Positions 23,233 through 34,576 of a stretch of 64,000 nt of DNA are shown one piece after another. The stretch is from positions 25,455,700 through 25,519,699 of the forward strand of contig CM067511.1 in NCBI GenBank assembly GCA_034509495.1, read 5' to 3'. A program made the translations under genes and the position numbers. The DNA is from Acestrorhynchus altus. Lineage: Eukaryota; Chordata; Actinopteri; Characiformes; Acestrorhynchidae. The notes under the pieces were generated by a model that was not told where the DNA came from, did no database searches, and worked only from the letters and a program-made list of their open reading frames with translations. Numbering within the stretch: position 1 is the first letter of the stretch; each line of letters starts with the position of its first letter.

Positions 23233-24319
23233 CAGCCGTTTCCTTTAGAGTACGCTGTGTGCAATTTGCTGCCAGTTTGTGTTAAGTGCGGAGTGTGATT
23301 GTTTAGGGTGCTGATTGTAGAACATCCTTGGGTATCTAGAAAGGCTTCAAACATAACTTCATTTTAAGCTTCAAATAAAACGTTCTCATTTTCCATGAAC
23401 AGGCAGAAAACATCTGCCCAATATAATTTGTTCAAAATAACAGCTAAATTATGGTTAAAAATGAGATGTAGCAAGGTCATTGCTGCTGTTCGTACAGTGG
23501 TCAAGGGAGTCAAGCAAGGTCCACGTGCTGCATCAAAAAAGAAGACGCATGGTTTTGTTATGACAATATTCGCAATATTCGAGTCAAAATGTTCACGTTT
23601 GGGTTTTCATAACACGAGCCCTTCGTTCTAAATACAAATTGGCTGTAACTGCCTACACTGATTCACAACGCTGTTGCTGCGGATGTGCACATCTGCAAAG
23701 CTTTAATCCACTATTTAGCTTTGATGATCCTAATTCCGGGTGAAGATGAGTGGCAGTGACAGTTTTAGGAAATTCGTTGGAGCTTCTTTTCAGCGTGATT
23801 ATGATGTTCTTACAAGCACTGATGGTTCTGAAAGTGGCCGTGTTCCGGAACAGCCTGAGAGCACTGCTTTTCAATCAGTCTCAGAAAAGTCTAGCAAAAT
23901 GTGTCATCTGTGGCTGTAAAAAATATCACAATATGGCCTTATTCACTGCTCAAAAAAAAAAAAAAAAATACTGGACAAAAGCAGAGGCTCGATTTAGGCT
24001 TCAGTGTGTGCTGTGAAATCTGGTTTGATGTAGGTGTCTGATGATTTGTGTGTGTGTGGATGTGACGGTAAAAACTGATACTGTACTACATTCTATTACT
24101 TACACTTCCTCCATTAGTGTTATAGCTCTAGTACAAAGTAAAGTAGTCTTGTAATGACCTAGTGGTGTAACATACTGGATGCGCTCACGGTGGTTAGAAC
24201 CGAGAGTAAATGTAGATGCTTGCTCACTTATAGCATAATGGATGGAGGTTTGGCTAATAAGACAAAACGAGACTGTATATATAAAACCCTCCAGCCTCAG
24301 CACACTAGCATCTGGGCAC
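23233..24319. other. No gene or recognised repeat
   Basis: Unique-looking sequence with an A run at 23952-23968 and a short GT run at 24047-24058. Confidence 0.5.
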
Positions 24320-24740
24320 ATTAGTGCTCCCCATCATTAGCTTCATGGGTTTGTAATTTAAAGAAACGTGGGGTCCCCCAGGGGATGGGGGGAGGGAGAC
24401 GCAAGGCAAACTTTTTCCTCCGAATCATCAGTTAGCAATTTCTTTTATTGTAGCGCATAATTAATTCTTTCTACTTTTTTAATGTGATTATTCCACAAAG
24501 TTTAGCAGAAGCACACCAAAAGGGAATTATATTTATCTCCAGTTAATCATTCTGTGTATAAGACAAGAGGGAAATGAAATCCAAACCCTTGCAGAATTAA
24601 TTTCAGTTCTCCCCAGGGGAAAAGGCCAGAGTTGCCTGCTGTTGATGACCGTGATGAATTTCGCATTACTCTACAAATCATCTCAGATGGCTGGCATTGG
24701 CATTAAGCTAGCTTGTTCGGATGGAACCAAGAGTGAAATC
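24320..24740. promoter_or_regulatory. Candidate conserved non-coding element
   Basis: About 420 bases of high-complexity sequence free of simple repeats. It has a TAATTAATT homeodomain cluster (about 24458), CAGTTAATCATT, AGAATTAATTTCAG, and a CCCCAGGGGA palindrome near 24613. The second half (24590-24710) has the even composition and dense TAAT/ATTA cores seen in deeply conserved vertebrate enhancers. No alignment could be made. Confidence 0.42.
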
Positions 24741-25316
24741 ACACCATTCCAAACATGCTGAATTTCATTTTCTGTATAGATGATGTTTCACCAACACTTT
24801 GCTTTGAAAAGGACTGCGACAGTCTTTGATCGTGGTTTATGTGGGCACGAAAGCACAGAAAAATTGGTGAGAGATGACACTGACTGGAATAGACTCTTAA
24901 AATAGAGATTAAATAACACCGTGTTTGGTGCTGAATATATATTACTAGTAGCTGATATTAATCTGAATTTTTTTTCACCCCAAGATCTCAGAGTACACTA
25001 TATAGACCCCCTAGAGATTCTATACTGGTGTACAAGCTGTTAACCTAATCCTGAGATACTGGTTTAAGTTTTGATTGTAATTAAGGTAAAGGCCCGAATG
25101 AAACTTAAGAAAATCCATCCCTCCATCCATTTTCTGAACCACTTATTCCTGAACAGGGTCACAGGTGAGCCGGTGCCCAGCCAGCAACTCTGAGCACAAG
25201 GGCGGGAAACAACCCTAGACAGGGCGCTAATCCATCGTAGGGCACATACACCCATCCACACACACACACACACACACTAAGGGCCACTTTAGTGTCACCA
25301 ATTCACCTACCATGTA

Positions 25317-26175
25317 CACTACCGTTCAAAAGTTTGGGGTCACATTGAAATGTCCTTATTTTTGAAGGAAAAGCACTGTACTTTTCAATGACGATAACTT
25401 TAAACTAGTCCTAACTTTAAACAAATACACTCTATACGTTGCTAATGTGGTAAATGACTATTGTAGCTGCAAATGTCTGGTTTTTGGTGCAATATCTACA
25501 TAGGTGTATAGAGGCCCATTTCCAGCAACTATCACTCCAGTGTTCTAATGGTACAATGTGTTTGCTCATTGGCTCAGAAGGCTAATTGATGATTAGAAAA
25601 CCCTTGTGCAATCATGTTCACACACCTGAAAACAGTCTAGCTCATTACAGAAGCTACAAAACTGACCTTCCTTTGAGCAGATTGAGTTTCTGGAGCATCA
25701 CATTTGTGGGGTCAATTAAACGCTCAAAATGGCCAGAAAAAGAGAACTTTCATCTGAAACTCGACAGTCTATTCTTGTTCTTAGAAATGAAGGCTATTCA
25801 GATCTGAACCCCATTGAGCTGTTGTGGGAGCAGCTTGACCGTATGGTACGCCAGAAGTGTCCATCCAACCAATCCAACTTGTGGGAGCTGCTTCTAGAAG
25901 CGTGGGGTGCAATTTCTCCAGCTTACCTCAACAAATGAACAGCTAGAATGCCAAAGGTGTGCAATGCTGTAATTGCTGCAAATGGAGGATTCTTTGACGA
26001 AAGCAAAGTTTGATGTAAAAACAATGTTATTTCAAATACAAATCATTATTTCTAACCTTGTCAATGTCTTGACTCTATTTTCTATTCATTTCACAATGTA
26101 TGGTGGTGAATAAGTGTGACTTTTCATGGAAAACACAAAATTGTTTGGGTGACCCCAAACTTTTGAACGGTAGTG
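25317..26175 (+). mobile_element. Internally deleted Tc1/mariner element
   Basis: Complete 859-bp element with matching terminal repeats: CACTACCGTTCAAAAGTTTG at the left end and its exact inverse at the right. It is flanked by the TA target duplication (25315-25316 and 26176-26177). An autonomous fish Tc1 is about 1.6 kb, so about half is missing, all from within the transposase. Terminal repeats this well matched suggest a fairly recent insertion. Confidence 0.95.
25729..26013 (+). pseudogene. Tc1 transposase remnant, N- fused to C-terminus
   Basis: Opens MARKRELSSETRQ, the start of the paired-like DNA-binding region, and after about 24 residues jumps to DLNPIELLWEQL, which holds the last acid of the DDE catalytic triad. 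The intervening region with the first two catalytic aspartates is deleted. A TGA at 25936-25938 interrupts the frame, but the downstream 24 codons remain in the same frame and end GGFFDESKV, the usual family C-terminus. The product could not catalyse transposition. The open part is 69 residues against about 340 for an intact protein. Confidence 0.93.
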
Positions 26176-26339
26176 TATGTCTTTGGACTGTGGGGGAAAC
26201 ATGAGTACCCGGAGGAAACCCACGCAAACTCCACACACAGAAACTTCCCAGATCGCCCCACTCGGGCATCGAAGCCAGGTCCTTTTTGCTGTGAGGCAAC
26301 AGCGCTATCCACTGCGCCACCATGCCACCGCTTAAGAAA

Positions 26340-27850
26340 TCGTTTCTTCTGAATTCAAGGATCTTTAAAAAAAATGATCCTGCTGTTGTTGGAGTAACTG
26401 TCTCTACGGTCCAGACAAGACCTTTTATTACACGCTGGAACATTGCTGTGAGGCTTTGATTGCATGCAAAGGACAAAGGCATCGGTAAGATCAGGATGGT
26501 GGATCCCCAACAGCTTAACATAAATAGTGAAACAATATGATGAAAGACTTACAACATTAAGTATAACATTAAAGAATCATAATTTATTAATACCAAAAAC
26601 ACGGCATGCTGTATATTTACAAACCAGATCCCATGTTTGCACATATACAACCCAACATGTTATTACAATGTGAGAATGTAATGGTCATTTTCTTCATTTT
26701 AGCTACATTTGCCAAATATTACATGACCAAATTCACAAACTCTGTGAACTACCACTGGACCTACTCGACACTAAGCATATGTTGTGCCTATTATGTTGCA
26801 TGACAAGTAATTAAAACTGGGTGATAACTAAACAGTAACATTACAGTGAAAGAGAAACACAAACGAATAAACCACGTATTACATCTATTTACTTCAGATG
26901 CAAAAGGAAAATGTCCACTGAGTTGGGTATGCCAGCTGTTTTCCTGATCTGAATGAGTGAATCTCTTGGCAAAACGCAAAGCAAGTAAGTAAGTGATCTC
27001 CAAAATCAAAATCAGTATTCATTCATGCTTTGCACTTTATCCTGGGGATTATGGGTGACCTTCACTGTTCTAGATGATCAGAGGAGGTGGGGGATTTCCA
27101 TTTCATCTGCAGAGCATTTCACTACCACTTAAACTGCACTCATTTGGTAATCAATCACAGGGCACATGTTAGGTCTGAGTGCATTTGATTATCTGCTTTG
27201 ACTGGCACCGTGGACGTCTGATCTACTGTAGACATCAGCACCACAGTCAGAACCACAGTACAGACCATCACAGACCAGTTTAGATCTCTCTCTAAAAGTC
27301 ATAGAATTACAAAAAGTAATTTAATCAATAAAATGTAATTTGGTACTAATTCCTTAGCTCTCATAGCCAGGTTTATTCATGGTACTCAAAGCGAGTCTTA
27401 GTCTCCCCTGTTTTCCGGACATAGCCAGGTGGTCCCCAGGCCCAAACAAGACTTTAATACAAGTTAAAATAAATGATATGAAATGTGCCAAACACAACTA
27501 TGCTTGTCTGTTGTTAAATCAACCACAATGAACAATTTGCAAGTCTGATTTTGAAGGTTCCAGCAAATGAGGTCATGAAGCTGGTTACAGGTGACCCTGG
27601 TTATAAGAAATAAACAAAATATTTATTCAAACGCAATAAAGAGAACAGCCTTCAGAAGAGAGTCTGAACTGGGCTAAGAAGGAGTGATATCTGCATATCA
27701 CTGGAGAAGAGCTAATGTTCATCTTACTGGTCCATTATATATCATATACATCGTAGCTTGGTGACCGTGACCCACAACCCTGATATTTGCAAATGATTAG
27801 AACTGGCAGTCTTCACAGCTTAAAGAAACAGGTGGGACATTTTGCTTTGG
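26340..27850. other. No gene or recognised repeat
   Basis: Unique-looking AT-rich sequence. A short CACAGNC-type internal repeat lies at about 27240-27285. Confidence 0.5.
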
Positions 27851-27990
27851 GCACCCATGGCCTAGAGGTTAGGGAAACAGCCTTGTTCAGTTGCCGGTTC
27901 AATTCCCTGAACTGGCAAGACTTGACTGAAGTGCCCTTGAGCAAGGCACCTAACTCCCCAGGTCCTCCCCATGAGCTGTGAATAAGTTGT
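27851..27990 (+). mobile_element. tRNA-derived SINE, family B
   Basis: Well-preserved plus-strand copy: GGCCTAGAGGTTAGGGAAAC (A-box region), GTTGCCGGTTCAATTCCC (B box), GAACTGGCAAGAC.TGACTGA, GTGCCCTTGAGCAAGGCACC and TAACTCCCCAGG. The 3' tail is short. Confidence 0.9.
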
Positions 27991-28944
27991 TGTTTTTTTT
28001 GTGGAAGTGTGGATTCTAAACCTTTGTTCATGTCCAAGAGGAACCATTATACTCATTATACATAACAAAAAATGTTGTGTTTCAATTAAGGTTGTCACGA
28101 TGCTGAGTACAATCACAATTCTCAATACCAAAATACCAAAACAATGCTTAGGCTTCCTACTTAGAATATCATTAAAGCTCATTCATGAATTTCATGTAAA
28201 AAGGGAAAATGTCACATTTTATATTCATTACACATAAAGTGGCATTTAATCTTAATGTTTTACTGTTGATCAGTATGACTTAAAGCTCATGAAAAAGTTA
28301 TTAGAAAAGTATTAGAAAATTTTTATTCAAATTTGAATAGTATCAACTTTACTAATCACAGTTTCAGCTTTAAAACCAAAAAGCGTGAAATATATCACTT
28401 TAAATGTAATGAATAGAAAATGATCAAAAACCTGTTTCGCAGTATTCACACTTATCGAGATCCACTAGAAGGCAAATGTGTCAACAAGGAACAAAAGAGA
28501 ACCATTTCTTTGTGTATTTTGTACCTTATGTACATATTTCACCTACTTTCCCTAATGTAAGACCCCTAGGGAGGCAACTCGGCAAAGAACGTTAAATGGA
28601 ACAAACATGGCTTTCCATTTAGAAGATTAGTCTCATCCCCTAACCCACATCACCCATCAGCCAGAAATCTGGGTGAAACGCATGCCAAGGCTTCATTCAA
28701 TAAGCACTGTTTGCAAGACATGCTTCCCATATGAATTAGTGAAAGGGGACCTTGGTACACATGTACCTTTTCTATTTAGTGGTAAGAGAAGCAGTCATGT
28801 GGCATGACAAGATCTAATTCTATACGCTGTGAGGAGGAAAAATCCATTTACCCCCACTGGTTATAAGGCAAATATGATAATATGGTGACCAATAAAATGG
28901 GAACATTAGCTTCTCTCTAGTGATATGCAGATATCATTCCAGAC
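27991..28944. other. No gene or recognised repeat
   Basis: AT-rich sequence. The part at 28085-28140 (GTTGTCACGATG then CAATACCAAAATACCAAAA) is like the end of a small palindromic transposon, but no partner end was found. Confidence 0.45.
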
Positions 28945-28962
28945 TCTCTCTCTCACACACAC

Positions 28963-28965
<3 letters not shown>

Positions 28966-29035
<70 letters not shown>
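28966..29035 (+). repeat. (CA)n microsatellite
   Basis: About 35 CA units, preceded by a short CT run at about 28944-28953. Confidence 0.97.
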
Positions 29036-29037
<2 letters not shown>

Positions 29038-29738
29038 TATGAATGTGTGGAAGTTAATTTGGTTGTCAATTTAAATCAACTACTTGTTGCTCCCCTAGTG
29101 CTCATAATAAAGAAGGCTGTGACATTTGCTTCCAAGCAGTCTGGAGTAGCACAACCTTTAACCTTTTTCTTGTCCTTTCAAAAAAACTCTACAATAATCA
29201 GCTATAAAATGTAAATCCGTTGTTATTCTTCCTCCCAGATAAATTGGTTTTAATGGAGAGTTAACAATATGTTTCAAAACGACTGTAAAGCTTTTCAATG
29301 AAACAATCAACGTTAAAGGCCCTTTAAGAATAAATCTGACATTTCAAGAACCACTGTGTGTGGAGTTTCCTTCAGCTGTAATGTGCAGGAGAGGATGTGC
29401 ATGCTGTTCAAAAAGCCACTGGTAGCAATGAATCAAACTAATAAAGTGTAGGTTCAAGACATAGGCTATATTGCCACTATTGCTAAAAATCTGTTTTATG
29501 CTAATATTATAGAACTACAGCAGCTCATGCTGCTCAGCTTAAAACATGAGCCAGCAGGACTGGGATGCATCACCACTTGACAGTAAATGTGAGATTCAGT
29601 AATGCAAAATGGAAATACCAGCTTTAGTCAGCAGAATTCCTGTTCGCCTCCTCCCAGACTATACCGTGTCTTACACTGAGCTTATAATCACTAGGTTCCC
29701 CAAAATATCAAAAGAATCCAAACTGTAATGAAGCTCTA
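29036..29738. other. No gene or recognised repeat
   Basis: Unique-looking sequence leading into the conserved-element-like region. Confidence 0.5.
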
Positions 29739-29739
29739 T

Positions 29740-29900
29740 TGTTGTGGACCAGTATTGCATTATTAAAATAAAGGCTAATGGCACCATAATGGAAGCAAGT
29801 CCCTGGCACTTACCACAAGACAAGGGAATCAATTAGGCTTATAATCCTGTTCCTACAGATAATAACCGAGCCATCCAAACCCATGAGGCAGGAAAAATGA
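29740..29900. promoter_or_regulatory. Candidate conserved non-coding element or exon
   Basis: High-complexity block with TTGCATTATTAAAATAAAGG, GGCTAATGGCACC and GGAATCAATTAGGC. On the minus strand it has a donor-like GTAAGT (29809-29814) 39 bases after an acceptor-like TTATTATCTGTAG, so a small minus-strand alternative exon is possible. The pyrimidine tract is weak. Confidence 0.33.
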
Positions 29901-29934
29901 CTATACTACACCATACTCCACACTGTTAATCTAA

Positions 29935-30400
29935 ATTACATACAGTGACCCTGTGTTTAACTTTGCCTGTCAATTACCAGAAGCTTCTGGTCCATTCCTC
30001 GTTGTTTGTGGCCACCGATTACATACAGTATGTCCCCCGTAATTACCCGCTGCCACGACCCCCATTCCATTTTGTTTGCTCAAACGGAGTTTAATTGCCT
30101 GGAAAGAATGTGATGTCTTCTTTGATTATTTTATGCAACATTTATTAGCCGCAGTAAAAAAGGGGGCTAAAAAAGAACCTCTGCCGGCAATAAGATAACA
30201 TTACTACTGCAGTCCTCGGGGGCGTTTTCTGCTCAGAGAGAGCCGGATTGCTATTCCATTTCCCATTATTACATTCACCACATTATTCGGCATACGGTAA
30301 TTTAGTAAAATGATGTCTGCGGTTGGGTTATTCTTTCATTCAGGGCAGAGAACAAAGGAATCATGCAAATGCAAACGCTGTTGAAAGCTCAAGAACAACA
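29935..30400. promoter_or_regulatory. Candidate conserved non-coding element
   Basis: The most enhancer-like block in the window, about 460 bases of high-complexity sequence. It has a palindromic TAATTA (30040-30045), CTGTCAATTACC, TTTAATTGCC, TTATTAGCCGC, a CATTATTACATTCACC stretch and a perfect octamer ATGCAAAT (30363-30370). No simple repeats or transposon features interrupt it. Function is inferred from composition alone. Confidence 0.45.
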
Positions 30401-30639
30401 CACTGCATTACAAAGCAGTTCTATAGGTAATAAATACACTGAAAGTCTGAATCGACCTCATCAGTAAGTTCACATTATTCCAGTGAAATATGCTGATCAA
30501 TGCAAACATTTGGTGAGTGAGAAGAGAGGCCAGAAGAGGCCTAATATGCCATAATGGCATGAGGCAAAATGGATTCACTCCAAAGTAGATGTTTGAAGGC
30601 TTTCGACAACAATGTGCAAAGAGGTGGTGGTTGACTTTA

Positions 30640-30775
30640 CATGTATCAGAGGAGGCTTGTGCTTCTAATCAGCCTCCTAGTGTCAGGAGAATCGTACGTG
30701 TTGGGGGGTATGAAGTACTAATTGGGTTGGCACCTTTAAACTAGGGGGGGAATGGAATTAAAAAAAAAAAAAAAA
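30640..30775 (+). mobile_element. SINE family C, 3' half
   Basis: Carries the tail body of a fish tRNA-SINE: GTATCAGAGGAGGCTTGTGC, CAGCCTCCTAGTGTCAGGAG, then AATTGGGTTGGCACCTTTAA and a G run ending in an A-rich tail. The tRNA-like head is missing. Heads of what I take to be the same family are at 36158, 36570 (minus) and 37345. Confidence 0.65.
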
Positions 30776-30973
30776 TGCATTTAATAAAAGGCTTGCTGTA
30801 CAAAGGGACACTTATTTGTTTTACTTCCTTGATTTCTTTTAAAAAAAGGCCTGTTACCTCGCTATTCCACCAATGAAAATCCCCTTCAATGCTGATCAAC
30901 AATTTTCCTTCTCGTCGGTTGGCAATTTTGAGGAATGTTGAGTTTGATTGACATAAAAGTCACACCGAATTCC

Positions 30974-31180
30974 AATCTGGCTGTTCAGGCCGAGTCCTGT
31001 TGATTGGACATATATCATATTTCAATAATACATATTCAAGTGGCCCAAATCAGAACTGAAAATGTCAGATTCAAGGTGGTTTGCTGTTCACAAGGCCAAA
31101 AAATGACAACCTGGGTCACGTATGATGAAAAACTGAAATCGGATTTGGGCCACTTTTAAATGTTGTGAGAACACAGCTTA
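30974..31180. mobile_element. Small non-autonomous DNA-transposon-like repeat
   Basis: The block has near-palindromic content, with CAAGTGGCCCAAATCAG and CGGATTTGGGCCACTTTTAA in opposite orientation, and it includes CTGGGTCACGTATG. Inverted copies of this kind recur in fish genomes. No coding content. Confidence 0.55.
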
Positions 31181-32350
31181 AGATGGACCTTTTCTACGGT
31201 CTTAATACAGGCTTTCTTTAAGGGGACTTTAAAGAAAAAAGCCTCTTCTAGAAGATTTTAAAACAACGTTTACAAATTATTATATATAGCAACATACATT
31301 GTTTCAATATTGTTATTGAGTCAACAACCAGAAAAGACAAAGAAAGTCAAAGAAAGTCAAAGAATCAAAGAAAAAAAGTATATAATCACTCTCATATTAT
31401 AACTTGTAATAAAAAAATAAATGCCTTCTAAACTTTCAGTGGAATAAGTGTAAAACATTTTCAGTCCAAGATGCATTTTATGCATTTGAATGTAAAAAAT
31501 AACTGTTAGATACAAATTATGTCAAAAAGTTAAATGATTGAAGAGGCAGTCAAAACTGAGGGTTGGGTTGCCACACTCAAATATTTTATCTCTATTAAGT
31601 TAGAGACCACTCTGCCACAATGATACCAAAAGCCAATAAAAACATGGGGTGAAAAAAAAACACACATGAACAATGATCAAAAATTGCAGAAGGAGTTTTT
31701 TAATTACTTGACGTCAAACAACATACATATATGACAAATATGTGTTGCCTTCAGAAACACCAAATTGTTATACGTCCATGGCAATTTGGCAATTGGCTTC
31801 TCCTACAGCAGGGTTTCTTCAATGATTGCTTAGTAAAAGCAATCGTATTGTATCAGAACGTATAAATGGGTCTTTGTATAGTACGTCTCTTGCAGGTGGA
31901 TTATTTACTCTTCTACATGGTTGTAAATAGAACTACAAAAGTTCTGAGTTTTGAGAAAACAGACATTTTTCAGTGGATATGTTCTTTCCTAGTCAGAGTA
32001 ATAAAGTAAAAAAAGTCAGTGCTGCATTTGCATTTTAAATACATATACATATATTTGAGTATTACCTGGCAAAACTTCAGATAAATTCAGATAAAGTCTT
32101 TATGCACAATGGAAGGTCCCTTTCATCACAGTCCACTCCACATTTTACATTACAAAGTAAATCTAACCTCTACTTTAAATTCATTTGGCAATATGACACT
32201 TTTGGCAGTCTGCTTGTCCAATTTACTAAAAGTTGGTATGAACAAAAGAATAAATTCATGAAGAGAACAAAGACAGGTCAATTAATGGTGTTCTTTTTTG
32301 GAAACAAAGATATAAGCCAGATGCCACTTAGGAACTGTAATTTACAGTGT
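31181..32350. other. No gene; short tandem repeat at 31339-31375
   Basis: AT-rich sequence with three imperfect copies of AAAGAAAGTC at 31339-31375. Confidence 0.5.
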
Positions 32351-32352
32351 AC

Positions 32353-32519
32353 AGGGCCTGGACAATATATCAATATTGTAGGGGGCAAATGTAGGGGGCA
32401 AATATTTCTCATGGGGTGTCTTGGGTTTTTCACATCCTATATCGTATCATATATCATACATCGCCCTTCAGCTAAAATGTACTGGGATATGAGGTTTTTT
32501 TTCCCATATCACCCAGCCC
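32353..32519. mobile_element. Palindromic MITE-like element
   Basis: Begins AGGGCCTGGACAATATATC and ends CCCATATCACCCAGCCC, imperfect inverted ends of a type common in fish genomes. The interior is rich in ATATC/GATAT and holds a direct duplication of the 13-mer GTAGGGGGCAAAT (about 32378-32403). The 160-residue frame that crosses it (32102-32584) is not a gene. Confidence 0.65.
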
Positions 32520-32528
32520 AAGTGTACA

Positions 32529-32531
<3 letters not shown>

Positions 32532-32560
<29 letters not shown>

Positions 32561-32561
32561 A
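32532..32561 (+). repeat. (CA)n microsatellite
   Basis: About 14 CA units next to the right end of the palindromic element. Confidence 0.95.
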
Positions 32562-34574
32562 GTAAAAGAATGCTTCATGCTTAAAAAAATCACTTCAATG
32601 TTCAAAACCCAAACCTTGTAAATTGAACTAGTTACTCCACAATTCTGAAGAAAGCCCATAAAACCAAGCTTAAAAAGTCTCGCTACCCACAAAGCCTGTT
32701 GCTAGAGCTGTAGTTGGCTGGTGAGATAAAACCTCGAGCACCTGTTTGTCTGCGTCCCCGTTTCAACGGCTGCTCTGAAATCCAATAAAGAGGCGATCAT
32801 ATCGCACTCCTACTCACAAAAGCCCCCCAGCCCGCCGACAGTCACGGTATTTTCTGCCATCTGCCAAGACATGCAGGTGTTCCCCCCCCCCCATCTATAT
32901 TAATGAACCCGTTTACGCACACGGTCACAAAACGGCGCAGGGTGCACTCAGTGGTGGCCGTGATGGCAGCCCCACTCAATCATCTGGCTAAGTCAGTCCT
33001 CCTGCTATACGGGGAAAACAACAAAGATGATGGCACCAAGTCAAGCAATGCACTTCAGATCTGTGGGATCCTTGAAATTGAAATCCCCTACACTTTTTAA
33101 CATCAGTCTTATATCACTGGCTCCATCAGACCCATGCCAGCCTCTTGGCACAATCCAAAAAGAGCTCAGATTGCCACCAGACAACAAGCTGACAAACAGC
33201 AAGCCTCCTCTGTATGTTTTTCGAGGAAATCATATGTAGTGCTTTTGTAACTTCGCTCCAAAGCTTTCCATTCTTCAGCTACTGGATATTTACTGAAAAG
33301 AAAATTGTTAAGTTACATTACATGACCCTTCAGGAGCTTCAATGTTAAACCAAAAATGCAAATTCATCCTCTGAATATGTCTTGTTTGATCGACTACGTT
33401 TGTGATACGATGAAAATTGGATAAATATGATTTTCCGCTGAACCATCAAGTAGAGCAAACAAAGTGACGAACGGCGCACACTGGACTTCAGCCCACTATA
33501 TTTGACCCCATTACTCTTGGAAAGTCAGTCGCAGGTGATCAAATAACGGTGCTGATATGTGCAAACGGGTAAAGGCTACAGCTGCTGCTGAGTGTGCAGG
33601 GTTTGAAACCAGCGCAATGGGAATCTCCTTCATGTTAGAAAGTGCTTTAACATTCAGTCCTTCACTACAGGTGAGGCTTTTTATCCTTTATCGGGGAGCA
33701 ATAAAACATCCAGCCCACTGCAGAGAGAATAAAGTGGGAGCCCACACTGTTATCTCACCAGGTGAGATGTGGCAAATTTGGCTACATGTAGATGTGGGTT
33801 GGGCAGGTAAACACCTGTCTTTCCTCAACATGCAATTTGATTTCTATCAGGTTGTTTCGTGGGGAGGATGCATCTGTGGGAAGGCAACCAAAGGATAATG
33901 TTTGTGTTCAAAAGAGTAGGCACAGAGGCAGGCCATTAGAAGTCTCGATTTATTCTGCAATATATTACATTGATATTTAAATACAATAAAATAAAAGTGT
34001 GGCGTAATGAACTGTATTTCTATTTGGTTTCAATGATTTTTTTTAGCTTGAGAACATCCAGAACAGCTTGTCAAATGGAAGTCATAATAAATGGTCCCTC
34101 AGCCAAATCAAAGAAGTCCAGAAAACCAAACATATCAGGCAAATCAGCCTTTCGGCTCTGTTCTTATATCCATAATTATGGTCAGAGGTCATGGGTACAC
34201 TATTTAAGATCTTAAAACCTCAGTAACCTCATCTGTCCCACTGCAGCACTATTGAATAAGATCCCATTACCGGCACCTACCCTCCCAATACCCAATAGCC
34301 TTTCTACTGATATCACTAAGCTATGAATCAAAAATTACTGTTGAGAAAGAAAATTAGATCCCATGTTAAAACATTATCCACTGGAAAAGACAATTGTGCT
34401 TGACAGATATGATCATAAACCAATATAGATGAACATAATCTGATATACAGTAAGAAAAAAAAAACTGTTAGGATGCCTTAAGACCCACAAAGCAGGGCAC
34501 ACTTGAGAAACTGGTTATATCTTAACTGGGGGTCAGAAGAGACACATGACCAATCATATAATTAACTGTGCACA
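32562..34574. other. No gene or recognised repeat
   Basis: Unique-looking sequence with a C run at 32882-32892. A plus-strand TTCACTACAG followed by GTGAGG (about 33670) resembles an abutted acceptor and donor, but the pyrimidine tract is short. Confidence 0.5.
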
Positions 34575-34576
34575 TA

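Larger units (their letters stand above)
25105..26335 (-). mobile_element. tRNA-derived SINE, family A, split by Tc1
   Basis: On the minus strand the head is at 26335: GGTGGCATGGTGGCGCAGTG (A box) and CCTGGCTTCGATGCCCGAG (B box). The body follows: CCGGGTACTCATG, CCCCCACAGTCCAAAGAC. Between 26178 and 25314 the SINE is interrupted by a Tc1 element. It resumes as CATGGTAGGTGAATTGGTGA, CACTAAAGTGGCCCTTAG, then a short CA run and the tail GGTTCAGAAAATGGATGG at about 25110-25135. The SINE without the insert would be about 370 bases. Confidence 0.92.

Noticed and set aside
26270..26335. tRNA-like sequence with good A and B boxes on the minus strand
   Set aside because: It is the head of the family A SINE, followed by its characteristic body.
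26075..26521. Open frame of 148 residues on the minus strand
   Set aside because: It runs through the SINE head and body and the right end of the Tc1 element.
32102..32584. Longest open frame of the window, 160 residues
   Set aside because: It crosses a palindromic element, a duplicated 13-mer and a CA repeat, and shows no domain or codon pattern.
33660..33680. Plus-strand CTACAG followed by GTGAGG as another recursive splice site
   Set aside because: The pyrimidine tract is short and the donor weaker; it is also on the opposite strand from the strong site.
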